Shown: positions 8,703 to 19,646 of the stretch, one piece after another | Layout of the letters: each line of letters starts with the position of its first letter | Position numbering within the stretch: the stretch's first letter is position 1 | NCBI GenBank assembly: GCA_022842065.1 | Contig: JALHQH010000001.1 | Coordinates: 248,001-312,000 of the forward strand | Direction: 5' to 3' | Source of the DNA: Caldilineaceae bacterium | Lineage (GTDB): Bacteria > Chloroflexota > Anaerolineae > Caldilineales > Caldilineaceae | Length of the DNA: 64,000 nt | Translations under genes and position numbers: made by a program | Notes under the pieces: generated by a model | The model's input: only the letters and a program-made list of their open reading frames with translations | Databases searched by the model: none | Told to the model about the DNA's origin: nothing

Positions 8703-9368
8703 ATGACAGAACAACACTTTGACCTGGTCAAGTTTGATGACAGCAACCCAGAGGCGCGTTGCCCCTGTATTTTGTTGCTTGACACCTCCGGCTCCATGAG
8801 TGGGCCGGCGATCAATGAACTCAACGCCGGCCTGACCGCCTTCCAACAGGAGTTGCAGCGCGATGATCTGGCCGCGTTGCGCGTGGAAGTGGCCATCATT
8901 GCCTTTGGCGACGGCGTCAAAGTCGAACAGGACTTTATTAGCGCTCACCAATTCGTGGCGAAACCCTTACGTGCCGGCGGCAATACGCCCATGGGCACCG
9001 CCATTAACCAAGCACTTGATCGCTTGCGCGTGCGCAAAGAGATCTATAAACAACATGGCATTGCCTACTATCGGCCCTGGGTTTTTCTGATTACCGATGG
9101 CGCGCCCACCGATGAATGGCGCAGCGCCGCCCAACGGGTTCAGCGCGAAGAGGCCGACAAAGCGGTCGCCTTTTTTGCCGTCGGCGTACAGAAGGCGGAT
9201 CTCAAGGTGCTCCAACAGATTACCGCCCGTCAACCGCTGCGTTTGCAAGGGCTCAATTTTCGCGACATGTTTGTCTGGCTCTCGCAAAGTCTCACCACCG
9301 TTTCCCATTCGCAGGTGGGGCAACAGGTGCCCCTCAGTGCCCCCAGCGGTTGGTCGGTGATTGAGTGA
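8703..9368 (+). CDS. VWA domain protein, TerY-like
   Basis: A 221-aa von Willebrand A domain protein with an intact metal-ion-dependent adhesion site: DTSGSMS (D27-x-S-x-S31), the Thr in GGNTPMGTA, and the Asp in ITDGAPTDEW. The full-length single domain and sequence tone match TerY-like proteins, which work with a PP2C phosphatase and a kinase in the TerY-P triad described for Ter-type stress systems. The stop overlaps the GTG start of the phosphatase gene by 4 bp (GTGA), so the two are translationally coupled. It is cytoplasmic by the absence of a signal. Assignment to the triad rests on the neighbours; other ter genes are not in this window. Confidence 0.9.
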   Translation: MTEQHFDLVKFDDSNPEARCPCILLLDTSGSMSGPAINELNAGLTAFQQELQRDDLAALRVEVAIIAFGDGVKVEQDFISAHQFVAKPLRAGGNTPMGTAINQALDRLRVRKEIYKQHGIAYYRPWVFLITDGAPTDEWRSAAQRVQREEADKAVAFFAVGVQKADLKVLQQITARQPLRLQGLNFRDMFVWLSQSLTTVSHSQVGQQVPLSAPSGWSVIE

Positions 9369-10135
9369 CCAGGGCGGTCTGGCATTGGCTCGGGGCGGCC
9401 GTGGCTGGGCGCAGTCATGTGCGTCATGCCATTCCCTGCCAAGATGCCTTTGGCCAGCAGCAACTACCGAACGGGGCCTTGATTCTGGCCGTGGCCGATG
9501 GGGCCGGCTCCGCGGCGCAGGCGGCAAGCGGTGCGCAGTTGCTCGTGACGACGGCCGTCGAGGCGACCGCCAGCACGCTGACCAAATATCAACCCCTTAG
9601 CCGTCGCGCCTGGCAAGTTGTCATTACTGACGCCTTTGCCACGGCGCGCGCCGCAGTACTTGATCACGCTGCGGCAAATGAACAGCCGGCACGCGACTAC
9701 GCCGCAACCCTGGTGTTGCTGATCTTGCACGATGCTGGTGCGGCGTGTGGTCTGGTGGGCGATTGCGCAGCAGTTGTCCTGGATGAAGCGGGTGCGTTGA
9801 TTAGTCTCTGTGCGCCACAGCGCGGCGAATATGCCAACAGCACCAATTTTGTTATCCAACCGGATGGCCTCGCGCATTTGTCGATCACCTGCTGGGAAAA
9901 CCGGATCCAAAATGCGGCGCTCTTTTCGGACGGACTAGCAACGCTCGCCATGAACATTGCCGAGAACCGCCCTTTCCGGCCCTTTTTCGAGCCGCTTTTT
10001 GCTTTTGTCGCTACGGGTGACACGGACAGGGCACGCGCCACCGCCGCGTTATCAGCGTTTTTGGACTCCGACCGGGTCAACGCTCGCACGCATGACGACA
10101 AGACGTTAGTCCTCGTCCAACGGTTAGCGGCCTGA
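9365..10135 (+). CDS. PP2C-type protein phosphatase
   Basis: A 256-aa protein of the PPM/PP2C superfamily, opening with GRSHVRHAIPCQDAFG (the GxxHxxxxxPCQDA variant typical of the TerY-associated group) and then LAVADGAGSA with the metal-binding Asp-Gly. GLVGDCAAVVL and LFSDGLATLA carry the later acidic motifs, and HDDKTLVLVQ the terminal one. The start is GTG at 9365, inside the stop of the VWA gene. It should dephosphorylate Ser/Thr proteins, probably acting against the kinase encoded next. The gap of 86 bp to the kinase gene contains no terminator. Confidence 0.92.
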   Translation: MTRAVWHWLGAAVAGRSHVRHAIPCQDAFGQQQLPNGALILAVADGAGSAAQAASGAQLLVTTAVEATASTLTKYQPLSRRAWQVVITDAFATARAAVLDHAAANEQPARDYAATLVLLILHDAGAACGLVGDCAAVVLDEAGALISLCAPQRGEYANSTNFVIQPDGLAHLSITCWENRIQNAALFSDGLATLAMNIAENRPFRPFFEPLFAFVATGDTDRARATAALSAFLDSDRVNARTHDDKTLVLVQRLAA

Positions 10136-10221
10136 CCAAATGACAAATTGACGTTTACGCATGACGTTTTTCGTGACGCTAGACTTTCTAGACCTTATTG
10201 GTTTTTTGAAACAAAACAATC

Positions 10222-12399
10222 ATGATTGTTGAGAGCAGCAGCGGCGATCGCTTTACCCTGGGGGAAGCCTTTAGCCAAGGCGGCGAAGCCCGGATCTGGT
10301 CGCTGCGTAATGAAACGCACTGGGTGGCCAAGCTCTACCATCAGCCCACCAAACAACATGAGGCAAAAGTTGCGACCATGATCGCAACCCCGCCCAAACA
10401 AGCGGCAGGGCAGCCGACAGTCGCCTGGCCGCTGCAAATGTTATACCAACAGCGGCGCTTTGTGGGCTACTTAATGCCGCGCGTCGCCGAAGGACGCCCA
10501 CTCTTTCACTATTACAATGGGGTACGCCGTGGGCAATTGCCCGAACGCTACCCCTGGCCCTACTTTCTCCATCGCACCGCGCAAAATCTGGCGGCAGCCG
10601 TTGAACTAGTCCATGCCCACAACCACATTATCGGCGATCTCAACGAGAGCAACGTGCTGGTGAATCCCGAAGCACTGGTAACCCTGGTCGATACCGATTC
10701 CTTCCAAGTGCGGACAGCCAATCCCATGCTGGCAGCACCAGGGGGCAATGCGCACTCCACGGCGCTCCTCTATCGCAGCACCGTGGGTAAAGCTGAGTTT
10801 ACGCCGCCGGAGTTGCAAGGGGTGGATTTCAAGAGCATTGATCGCACAGAGCAGCATGACAACTTTGCGCTAGCCGTGCTTATCTTCTACCTGCTGATGG
10901 ATGGCTTTCATCCCTTTGCCGGCGTGCTCACCACCGCCAGCTCGGTGGGACGTGTGGACCTCTATGCCATGCGCCAAGGGCTTTTTCCTTATCATTTTAA
11001 TCGCCAGATCCAGCCGCCCCCCGGGGCACCGACCTTTGGCTGGTTGACCCCGCCCCTGCAGGATGCCTTTCGTCGCTGCTTTGTCACCGGTCATCACCAG
11101 CCTTCATTGCGCCCAGCGGCGCATGAGTGGCGGGCGTTATTGGCGGAAGCAGAGAGCCGGTTAACGCCCTGCGCTGGTCCAACCAAACATATCTATGCAG
11201 ATCATTTGTCTGCTTGTCCCCACTGTGCCGTCGCGGCGCGCGCCGCAACAGGCACTGCTGAGCGGCGGCCAGTACTGCGTAAACGCGTAACTGGACCCGG
11301 GCGGCCCCGCCAAGCTGTCTCAACCAGCCCCGCAGGCACCTTGATCAACGCGCCCACCTTGCCCTTGCCCCAAAGTGCCGCCGAGTGGCAACAGTTAGCA
11401 CAGCAGTGGGGCACGCAGACCATCACAGCGGCCGGCGTGGCCTGGCAGTGGTCGAATCAACAGGCTCGTCACCACTGGACGACCTTGCGTCACCAACGCC
11501 AAACAATGCAGCAGACGCTCCGTCTACTCCCCGAACGCGTGCACGCGATTGGGCAGACGGCACAGCGTTTTGCCCTGCTCTGGCAACAGTGGGTTGCGGC
11601 CCATTTGGTCGGCATGCTGGCCGCAGCACTCGTAATTGGCGGGGGCATCTGGCAACAGGAGCGACTGGCCACCTTCCCCCTGCTCACCCCACAGTTTCAG
11701 CTACTGGGGTTGAGCCTGCTGAGTGGGTTATTGCTGGGTGGGGCCCAGGCTTGGGTCTTGCGTACACAACTAGCGGGCTGGCCCGCGCAGCGTCCCCTCT
11801 GGGTCATCAGTACAGGGTTGGCTGGGCTGTTGAGCGGCATAGCGATCTTTGCGCTGCGCGGCGAGCAGTGGCAGCAAGCCGATCTATGGCTGACCACCCC
11901 CTTGACCACCACCCTGATGGGGGCGCTCTTTGGGGCAGCCGCCGGCTTTTTACAGGCACAGTTATTGCGTCAACAGTTGCCACTGGCCGGCGATGGGCGG
12001 TTTTGGACGCTGGTCAATGGTCTAGGCTGGACCTTGGCCGTACAGGGTGCGCTGTGGGGTAGCCACTGGCAACAAGCACAGGCGATTGATCCACGGCTGG
12101 GGCCATTAACTGGATTGGCGGGGGGCATATTGCTTGGGGGGTCACTCACTGGGGTCGTAATGGTCCGGCTGTTACAAGGCCCGCGCCGACCTTTCCGGTG
12201 GCAGCAGATCCTGCCACAGCTTTTGACCTGGCAGCCATTAGGCCGGCGCATGGGTCAACAAAGCGCAGCTTGGGGTCGGATCGTCCTCGTCTTAGTCGCG
12301 GTCGTGGTGGCGTTGAGTTGGTGGCAAGTACGCGGTGGGGAGGTCACGCCTTGGCAGGCATTGTTTACGGAATGGTCAGCACAGGTGGGGTGGCCGTAG
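10222..12399 (+). CDS. Divergent Ser/Thr kinase-like protein with multi-pass membrane tail
   Basis: A 725-aa protein. Residues 1 to about 320 form a protein-kinase-like domain: GEAFSQGGEARIW as glycine loop, K37 in WVAKLY, catalytic segment HIIGDLNESNVLV (D139, N144) in place of HRDLKPEN, and VDTDSF in place of DFG. These variants are usual for the kinase of TerY-P triads. A CPHC pair near residue 335 may be a remnant zinc knuckle. From about residue 455 there are seven hydrophobic segments, so the C-terminal third is membrane-embedded. That is an uncommon architecture compared with soluble triad kinases. Co-directional with VWA and PP2C genes. Activity is likely, since Lys, catalytic Asp and metal Asn are kept, but is not proved. 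Confidence 0.85.
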   Translation: MIVESSSGDRFTLGEAFSQGGEARIWSLRNETHWVAKLYHQPTKQHEAKVATMIATPPKQAAGQPTVAWPLQMLYQQRRFVGYLMPRVAEGRPLFHYYNGVRRGQLPERYPWPYFLHRTAQNLAAAVELVHAHNHIIGDLNESNVLVNPEALVTLVDTDSFQVRTANPMLAAPGGNAHSTALLYRSTVGKAEFTPPELQGVDFKSIDRTEQHDNFALAVLIFYLLMDGFHPFAGVLTTASSVGRVDLYAMRQGLFPYHFNRQIQPPPGAPTFGWLTPPLQDAFRRCFVTGHHQPSLRPAAHEWRALLAEAESRLTPCAGPTKHIYADHLSACPHCAVAARAATGTAERRPVLRKRVTGPGRPRQAVSTSPAGTLINAPTLPLPQSAAEWQQLAQQWGTQTITAAGVAWQWSNQQARHHWTTLRHQRQTMQQTLRLLPERVHAIGQTAQRFALLWQQWVAAHLVGMLAAALVIGGGIWQQERLATFPLLTPQFQLLGLSLLSGLLLGGAQAWVLRTQLAGWPAQRPLWVISTGLAGLLSGIAIFALRGEQWQQADLWLTTPLTTTLMGALFGAAAGFLQAQLLRQQLPLAGDGRFWTLVNGLGWTLAVQGALWGSHWQQAQAIDPRLGPLTGLAGGILLGGSLTGVVMVRLLQGPRRPFRWQQILPQLLTWQPLGRRMGQQSAAWGRIVLVLVAVVVALSWWQVRGGEVTPWQALFTEWSAQVGWP

Positions 12400-12495
12400 C
12401 AACAGGTGGGGTATAGACATGGTACGGAGGCACGAATCACAATACCGTTTATCCACACCGCCATTAAGGTAAGCGAGTAGTGCGCAACCCAGCAA

Positions 12496-12543
12496 GGCGG
12501 CATGTGTACTCAGCGTCTGGAGACGCTGAGTACACATGCCGCC
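12496..12543. terminator. 23-bp perfect hairpin between convergent genes
   Basis: Two 23-nt arms (GGCGGCATGTGTACTCAGCG...) pair perfectly across a 2-nt loop. An outer repeat, CCATTAAGG (12461-12469) and CCTTAATGG (12544-12552), nests around it. It sits between the convergent kinase and L,D-transpeptidase genes, so a bidirectional terminator is likely, though no strong U-tract is present. Confidence 0.65.
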
Positions 12544-12582
12544 CCTTAATGGTAGTGAGGGGTGGGGTGGCTTGGTAGATAC

Positions 12583-13389
12583 CTACTCGGTCACAATTAC
12601 CAATGTGCCCGGATTTTCTTCAGTACTTTTATACCAAACCGTCTCGCCGTCCCACACCGGCCCGGCCCAATCAAAGAGCCATTTGGCATCGGCATTGGTC
12701 ATGTTGATACAGCCGTGGCTCATCGGCTGGCCAAAGTTGCTGTGCCAATAGGTGCCATGAAAGCCGTAATCCTTATAAAAGTATTGCACCCACTTGACGC
12801 CGGGCAGATTATAATAATACGCGCCCTGCCCCCCATACATGGTCTGTTCCTGCACCTTGGTAATAATCCGGAACTCGCCCTGCACCGTTGGCGTGCGTGA
12901 CAAGCCAGAGGAGATGACAAAGGCACGGACGGGCTGATCTTTGCGGTACGCAACGACAATTTGCTCACTTAGATCGACGCGAATCCATTTTTCTTCGTCC
13001 GGCAGCTCAATCGCCGTCAAATGGTCGAGCGAACCAGGAATGAACGCCGTGGTCCGGCGTTCAATATCGTCCATGGAAGTGCGTTTGATCAGCGGGCCAA
13101 TTTGTGGGCCGTTAAAGGGCAGCGGCGGCTTGACGCTCACTTCCGATAAAGCAGCCGTTGCGGCAAGCGCCGCAACCTCGCCGGCCTCACTGCTCGCGGC
13201 GGCGCTTAACGGCAGCGCCGCGACCGCTTTGGCGGGGAGCGCATCTGCGCTGCCGGCAGTTAGGTCTAAAGCGGTTTGGGCAAAGCCGGGTTTGATTTGG
13301 CTAAGGGCAAAGAGCAGACTAACCGCGAAAACAAGGGTCAATTGTGGCCAGTGCAAACAAGCGGCGATGCGATGATTTTCTCTGCGCAA
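12583..13389 (-). CDS. L,D-transpeptidase (YkuD domain)
   Basis: A 268-aa exported cell-wall enzyme. A basic start and hydrophobic stretch ([19 protein letters not shown]) form a signal or anchor, followed by an Ala-rich spacer. The YkuD domain covers about residues 135-268 and includes [23 protein letters not shown] with the catalytic His and Cys. It should form 3-3 peptidoglycan crosslinks or attach proteins to the wall. The start codon is TTG at 13389: AAAGGAG lies 7 nt upstream and no ATG is near. It is paired with a LysM-bearing paralogue at 15375-16475 on the other side of xylB. The functional assignment is secure, the exact crosslink is inferred. Confidence 0.92.
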   Translation of the reverse strand: MRRENHRIAACLHWPQLTLVFAVSLLFALSQIKPGFAQTALDLTAGSADALPAKAVAALPLSAAASSEAGEVAALAATAALSEVSVKPPLPFNGPQIGPLIKRTSMDDIERRTTAFIPGSLDHLTAIELPDEEKWIRVDLSEQIVVAYRKDQPVRAFVISSGLSRTPTVQGEFRIITKVQEQTMYGGQGAYYYNLPGVKWVQYFYKDYGFHGTYWHSNFGQPMSHGCINMTNADAKWLFDWAGPVWDGETVWYKSTEENPGTLVIVTE

Positions 13390-13416
13390 ACCGGCACTCC
13401 TTTCCTGAGTGGGTGA

Positions 13417-13446
13417 TTGTTAAAGATTGGGTAAATATCGTATAAT
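13417..13446 (+). promoter_or_regulatory. Candidate sigma70-type promoter for xylB
   Basis: TTGTTA (13417-13422) and TATAAT (13441-13446) are 18 bp apart, pointing toward xylB. The predicted leader of about 230 nt contains the long hairpin at 13563-13610. Confidence 0.5.
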
Positions 13447-13562
13447 CTAGACCAGACGTCTGTCTGCTAGCTTACCACCAACGCGCTTGCGCATCAGCCG
13501 GAAAAGCAATACCAAAGTTGGGTAACTACTGGTAACCGCTGGGTATAGGCTCTACTAGCGGT

Positions 13563-13610
13563 TGTCATCATGTAACATTTTTACTCGTGTAGAAATGTTA
13601 CATGATGACA
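13563..13610 (+). promoter_or_regulatory. 18-bp perfect inverted repeat in the xylB leader
   Basis: TGTCATCATGTAACATTT (13563-13580) is inverted exactly at 13593-13610 around a 12-nt loop. It stands 77 bp upstream of the xylB ATG. There is no U-run, so it could be a dyad operator or an mRNA structure instead of a terminator. Confidence 0.6.
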
Positions 13611-13686
13611 GCGCCAAGTATAAAAATCAACTAGCCATTGCATGCACATTTTCAGCTGATGCACACCAGTCAACAAGGATGCAATC

Positions 13687-15183
13687 ATGACTTATCTGCT
13701 TGGTATTGATGTCTCAACCACAGCCACCAAAGCGCTCTTGATCGACACTGACGGGCATGTAGTGGCCACCGCCACCAAAGAATATGGCTTTGATACCCCC
13801 CACCCTTTGTGGAGCGAACAAGATCCCGCCCTTTGGTGGCATGGCACGCTCACCAGCATTCGTGAGGTCGTCACCCAAGCCGGCATTGATCCAAGCACCA
13901 TCCGCGGCATCGGGTTGACGGGACAGATGCATGGGCTGGTGCTCCTCGATGAAGCGGGGCAAGTCTTGCGCCCCTCCATTCTTTGGAATGATCAGCGTAC
14001 GGCGGCCGAGTGTGATGAGATTCGCGCCCGCATCGGGAAAGCGCAGCTCATCGAATATACAGGCAACGACGCGCTCACCGGTTTTACCGCCCCCAAAATC
14101 CTCTGGGTGCGGAACCACGAACCGGCAATCTATGCGCGCATCCGACATATCCTGTTGCCCAAGGACTTTGTCCGCTACCAACTGACAGGACAACCAGGCA
14201 TGGATGTTGCCGATGGGGCCGGCACCTTGCTCATCGACCTCCGCCACCGCACCTGGTCAACCGATGTGCTGACCGCGCTGGAAATTGACCCTTCCTGGTT
14301 GCCCCCACTCTTTGAAGGCCCCGAGATTACCGGCTATCTGACCGCCGATGCCGCCCGTGCCATTGGTTTACCTGCCGGCATCCCAATCATGGCCGGTGGC
14401 GGTGACCAAGCCGCCCAGGGTGTTGGCGTCGGGGCAGTCCGGGAAGGCATTATCGCCTTGACATTGGGTACCTCTGGCGTTGTCTTTGGCAGTGTCAACC
14501 AACCTTTCTTCGAGCCGGCCGGCCGCCTCCATGCCTTTTGCCACGCCGTCCCTGGCCGTTGGCACCTGATGGGCGTGATGCTTTCGGCGGCAGGCAGTCT
14601 GCGCTGGTACCGTGACACAGTCGCCCCCGGCATGAGTTATGATGATCTACTGGCCGCCGCGGCGGACGTGCCGCCAGGCTGCGAAGGGCTGATCTTCCTC
14701 CCCTATCTGACGGGTGAGCGCACCCCCCATCCTGATCCCCTTGCGCGCGGGGCCTTTATCGGGCTGACGGTCCGGCATGGTCTAGGCCATATGACTCGCG
14801 CCGTCTTAGAAGGGGTCGCCTTCGGCCTGCGCGACAGCTTTGAACTGATGAAGGGGATTGGGTTAAGCGAAATTACCCAAGTGCGTGTTTCAGGCGGCGG
14901 TGCCCGCAGTCCCCTCTGGCGGCAGATCCTGGCCGATGTCCTGGGCAGCGAGTTGGTCACCGTCAATACGACGGAAGGTGCCGCCTTTGGTGCCGCGTTA
15001 CTCGCTGGCGTCGGGGCCGGCATCTGGCCGACGGTCGATGCGGCGTGCGATGCAACCATCCGCCTGACCGGCAGCACCACCCCTACACCAGCGGCAGTTG
15101 CCCACTACAACACCGTCTATGGCATCTATACCAAACTCTACCCAACGCTCAAGGAGATCTTCCCCGAATTGGCAGCGCTCTAA
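13687..15183 (+). CDS. xylB: Xylulokinase
   Basis: A 498-aa FGGY-family sugar kinase. MTYLLGIDVSTTATKALLID is the N-terminal phosphate-binding segment. GLTGQMHGLVLLDEAGQVLRPSILWNDQR is the xylulokinase-type substrate-site region with MHG and the WND motif. AGGGDQAAQGVG provides the catalytic Asp, and RVSGGGARSPLWRQILADVL the C-terminal ATP-binding signature. The length is typical. It phosphorylates D-xylulose to xylulose 5-phosphate in the cytoplasm. No xylose isomerase or transporter lies in this window, so it is a solitary gene, probably with its own promoter. Another FGGY sugar specificity is possible, but MHGLVLLD favours xylulose. Confidence 0.93.
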   Translation: MTYLLGIDVSTTATKALLIDTDGHVVATATKEYGFDTPHPLWSEQDPALWWHGTLTSIREVVTQAGIDPSTIRGIGLTGQMHGLVLLDEAGQVLRPSILWNDQRTAAECDEIRARIGKAQLIEYTGNDALTGFTAPKILWVRNHEPAIYARIRHILLPKDFVRYQLTGQPGMDVADGAGTLLIDLRHRTWSTDVLTALEIDPSWLPPLFEGPEITGYLTADAARAIGLPAGIPIMAGGGDQAAQGVGVGAVREGIIALTLGTSGVVFGSVNQPFFEPAGRLHAFCHAVPGRWHLMGVMLSAAGSLRWYRDTVAPGMSYDDLLAAAADVPPGCEGLIFLPYLTGERTPHPDPLARGAFIGLTVRHGLGHMTRAVLEGVAFGLRDSFELMKGIGLSEITQVRVSGGGARSPLWRQILADVLGSELVTVNTTEGAAFGAALLAGVGAGIWPTVDAACDATIRLTGSTTPTPAAVAHYNTVYGIYTKLYPTLKEIFPELAAL

Positions 15184-15301
15184 CCCGCAACGATTTGTAT
15201 GCGTGGTGCCATATGGGACGACCAGCGTAAATGGCTGCCGAGAATCATAAAAGTTTCGTCTCCGCCGGCTAGACCCAGTAAGGATAAAATCAACAGGATA
15301 T

Positions 15302-15329
15302 AAAAATGGGCACGTCAAGTGACGTGCCC
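15302..15329 (-). terminator. Intrinsic terminator of the LysM/L,D-transpeptidase gene
   Basis: GGGCACGTCA (15308-15317) pairs perfectly with TGACGTGCCC (15320-15329) across a 2-nt loop. On the minus strand it is followed by ATTTTTA, the expected U-tract. It lies 45 bp downstream of the minus-strand stop at 15375. Confidence 0.85.
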
Positions 15330-15374
15330 GTCTGTTGTTACGCCGCTAGGATGCGGTCGGCGTTCCTTGTGCGA

Positions 15375-16475
<1,101 letters not shown>

Positions 16476-16703
16476 GGGAAGCCCTTTCACTAAGCTGCGG
16501 ATCTGCGATACCAGCGCGCTTGCCGGCCATTCACTAATGTTCAGTCAACCGCAACGCACTGTGCCAAGCTAGTCCGTAACTAGCGGCAGGTCACGGACCA
16601 TGCCGCGCACGGTTTGCGGCTTACTGAGTATAAGCAAAGTAAGGTGTAACTTGCGAGGATAGGGAAGCAAACGCCTCCCTACGATACTGACGCTCTATCC
16701 TAA

Positions 16704-16732
16704 ACAACATTTCTGCCAAAACAGAAAAATGT
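16704..16732 (-). terminator. Hairpin downstream of tRNA-Leu
   Basis: On the minus strand AACATTTTTCTG pairs with CAGAAATGTT (small bulge), followed by GTTTAGG. It begins about 45 nt after the tRNA 3' end and may terminate its transcript. The U-tract is weak. Confidence 0.35.
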
Positions 16733-16776
16733 TATTTAGTTGCAACCGCGAGTATATCCTCTTCCCTCAATTGGAG

Positions 16777-17730
<954 letters not shown>

Positions 17731-18093
17731 ATGACCAACGCATTGATGGCATCACTCCAGCCGGAGTTGCCAGCCGAATTCCCAGAGATTGATTCCGGCG
17801 ACACGGTTCGTGTACACCAACGCATTACCGAAGGTCGCAACGAACGTATTCAGATCTTCCAAGGCACTGTCATCGCCATGCGCGGTGGCAAGGGGGCTGG
17901 GGCGACCTACACTGTGCGCCGTACGGCGACCAATGGGATTGGTGTAGAACGTACATTCCCGTTGCACAGCAAGAGTATTGAAAAAGTTGAAGTGTTGCGC
18001 AAGGCCAAAGTACGCCGGGCACAGCTTTACTACCTACGCGATCTGCAGGGCAAGGCCGCCAGATTGCGTGAGAAGCGCTTCCTCAAGGTTTAA
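17731..18093 (+). CDS. rplS: 50S ribosomal protein L19
   Basis: A 120-aa ribosomal protein that sits at the 30S-50S interface. The family pattern is complete: [48 protein letters not shown], then [22 protein letters not shown] and the basic tail [32 protein letters not shown] lies 8 nt before the ATG at 17731. It is followed by a hairpin terminator at 18304-18333, then rnhB. rplS next to rnhB is a common bacterial arrangement. Confidence 0.98.
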   Translation: MTNALMASLQPELPAEFPEIDSGDTVRVHQRITEGRNERIQIFQGTVIAMRGGKGAGATYTVRRTATNGIGVERTFPLHSKSIEKVEVLRKAKVRRAQLYYLRDLQGKAARLREKRFLKV

Positions 18094-18303
18094 GCAGTTG
18101 CAGCAATGTGCTGCCTAACCTGTGGATCTGTTTAAAGCAGTAAGTTTGAGTTTAAGTGCGCAGCAGTATAGCACCTAGCATGTAACCTTTCAGCCGCAAC
18201 CTGAATCGTTATCCCAGAGCAAGCATTACTGGCCTTTAAACAGAGCACACAGCGTAGGACAAGTCGTTGCAGTTGATTGCAGACAAACCGATATTGCGTT
18301 TAC

Positions 18304-18333
18304 AGGCACTGGCAATTATGTCAGTGCCTTTTT
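18304..18333 (+). terminator. Intrinsic terminator downstream of rplS
   Basis: AGGCACTG (18304-18311) pairs with CAGTGCCT (18322-18329) around a 10-nt loop and is followed by TTTTTG. It stands about 40 bp before the rnhB start, so it separates rplS from rnhB transcription or attenuates read-through. Confidence 0.75.
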
Positions 18334-18371
18334 GTTCACGGTTTGAATTTTGATCCTGAGGAAGGCTGCTT

Positions 18372-19043
18372 TTGGCGATTCGCGCAAACGTTTTCACACC
18401 TACTTTTGAGGAAGAAACGCGCTGCTGGGCCGCTGGACAGCGCGCCGTGGCTGGCATGGATGAGGCTGGCCGTGGCGCGTTGGCAGGCCCGGTGGTTGCG
18501 GCGGCGGTCATTGTCCCACCAGATGCACCCTTTGTCGGCATCTGGCGTGCGGTGCGCGATAGCAAATTGTTAAGCCCATCACAGCGCACGGCGCTAGCCG
18601 TCGAAATCAAAGTGGCAGCATTAGCCTGGGGCATTGGGGTGACAGCCGCGGCCCAGATTGATGCGGTCGGCATTGCGCCGGCGACCCGCCAGGCGATGAG
18701 TGCGGCCACCGCAGCCCTGGCCATCACACCGGATTATCTGCTCATTGATTGGGTGAAGTTGCCCGAAGTTGCGATTGCGCAGGAAAGTTTTATCAAGGCG
18801 GACCAGCGGATTGCCTCCGTTGCGGCGGCCTCGATTCTGGCCAAGGTACATCGTGACAGTTTGTTAGTCGCGCTGCATGATCGCTACCCACATTATGGTT
18901 TTGCTAACCATAAAGGGTATGGCACCCAAGCACACTTGGCAGCACTCGCGCGCTACGGCGCTTGTCCCGAACATCGGCAGAGCTTTGCACCGGTCGCCCG
19001 TCACTCGATGTGTATTGATAATCACACAACGCTGCGGGTCTAA
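18372..19043 (+). CDS. rnhB: Ribonuclease HII
   Basis: A 223-aa enzyme that cleaves RNA in RNA-DNA hybrids and at misincorporated ribonucleotides. Family motifs: AVAGMDEAGRGALAGPVVAAAVI with the first catalytic Asp-Glu pair, RDSKLLSPSQR, and a third acidic site in YLLIDWVKLP, then KADQRIASVAAASILAKVHRD and HKGYGTQAH. The start is TTG at 18372, preceded by GAGGAAGG; no ATG gives a complete N-terminus. It begins a plus-strand run with yraN, miaA and relA/spoT. Confidence 0.96.
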   Translation: MAIRANVFTPTFEEETRCWAAGQRAVAGMDEAGRGALAGPVVAAAVIVPPDAPFVGIWRAVRDSKLLSPSQRTALAVEIKVAALAWGIGVTAAAQIDAVGIAPATRQAMSAATAALAITPDYLLIDWVKLPEVAIAQESFIKADQRIASVAAASILAKVHRDSLLVALHDRYPHYGFANHKGYGTQAHLAALARYGACPEHRQSFAPVARHSMCIDNHTTLRV

Positions 19044-19125
19044 TCGATTATCATAGGTGTGTAGCACGTCTTGGCCCAACCGCTGATTGTCAACGCTAGT
19101 TTCATAGGCAAGGAGAAAACCCCCG

Positions 19126-19548
19126 ATGCAACATAATGCTACCCATCAACCCCGTGATCCGCGACGGCAGCTTGGCAATCTGGGCGAGGCATTGGCACTA
19201 GAGACGCTGGCAGCCGCAGGGTTGACTATTGTGACACGGAACTGGCACTGCCCAGTCGGTGAACTGGACATTGTCGCCCAAGAAGTTGCGCCCAATTATA
19301 TTACGGGGGAAGCGGCTGCGACCTGGCTAGTCCTGGTTGAAGTGCGGACCCGGCGCGGGGATCGCTTCGGGACGGCGTTGCAGTCACTCACCGGGCGCAA
19401 ACAGGCAAAGTTGCGTGAAGTCGCCGGCCACTATGTACAAGCCGTAGCATGGCCCGGACCATGGCGCATTGATCTGGTGGCAATCCAAATGGATCAGCAA
19501 GGGCGGCTGCTGGCGGTTGAACACCTGCGCCATGCGGTGACGGGTTGA
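19126..19548 (+). CDS. yraN: UPF0102 family protein YraN
   Basis: A 140-aa predicted nuclease-fold protein with the family pattern LGNLGEALALETLAAAGLTIVTRNWHCPVGELDIVA, followed by LVLVEVRTRRGDRFG and RKQAKLREVAGHYVQ. GELDIVA and VEVRTR carry the acidic and basic residues of the restriction-endonuclease-like core. About 15 extra residues (PNYITGEAAATWL) are inserted before the VEVR strand compared with shorter members. AAGGAG is present upstream. Frequent proximity to rnhB is known for the family. The biochemical role is unclear. Confidence 0.92.
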   Translation: MQHNATHQPRDPRRQLGNLGEALALETLAAAGLTIVTRNWHCPVGELDIVAQEVAPNYITGEAAATWLVLVEVRTRRGDRFGTALQSLTGRKQAKLREVAGHYVQAVAWPGPWRIDLVAIQMDQQGRLLAVEHLRHAVTG

Positions 19549-19549
19549 C

Positions 19550-19591
19550 GTAAAACGTGAGGCGTAAAACGTGAGGCGTAAAACGTGAGGG
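19550..19591. repeat. Three tandem 14-bp units of the GTAAAACGTGAGGC family
   Basis: GTAAAACGTGAGGC occurs three times in succession (last base differs in copy three), starting two bases after the yraN stop. A partial inverted copy (TTCACGCGTTACG) follows. It belongs to the same word family as the palindromes at 1091 and 51829. Confidence 0.85.
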
Positions 19592-19646
19592 CAAATTCAC
19601 GCGTTACGAATGCTTACAACAAAACCAGAAGAGGATAAGTACCCTT

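Noticed and set aside
11385..12062. 225-codon frame within the kinase gene
   Set aside because: It lies in another frame of a gene with clear membrane segments and has Arg/Ala/Gly-rich shadow composition.
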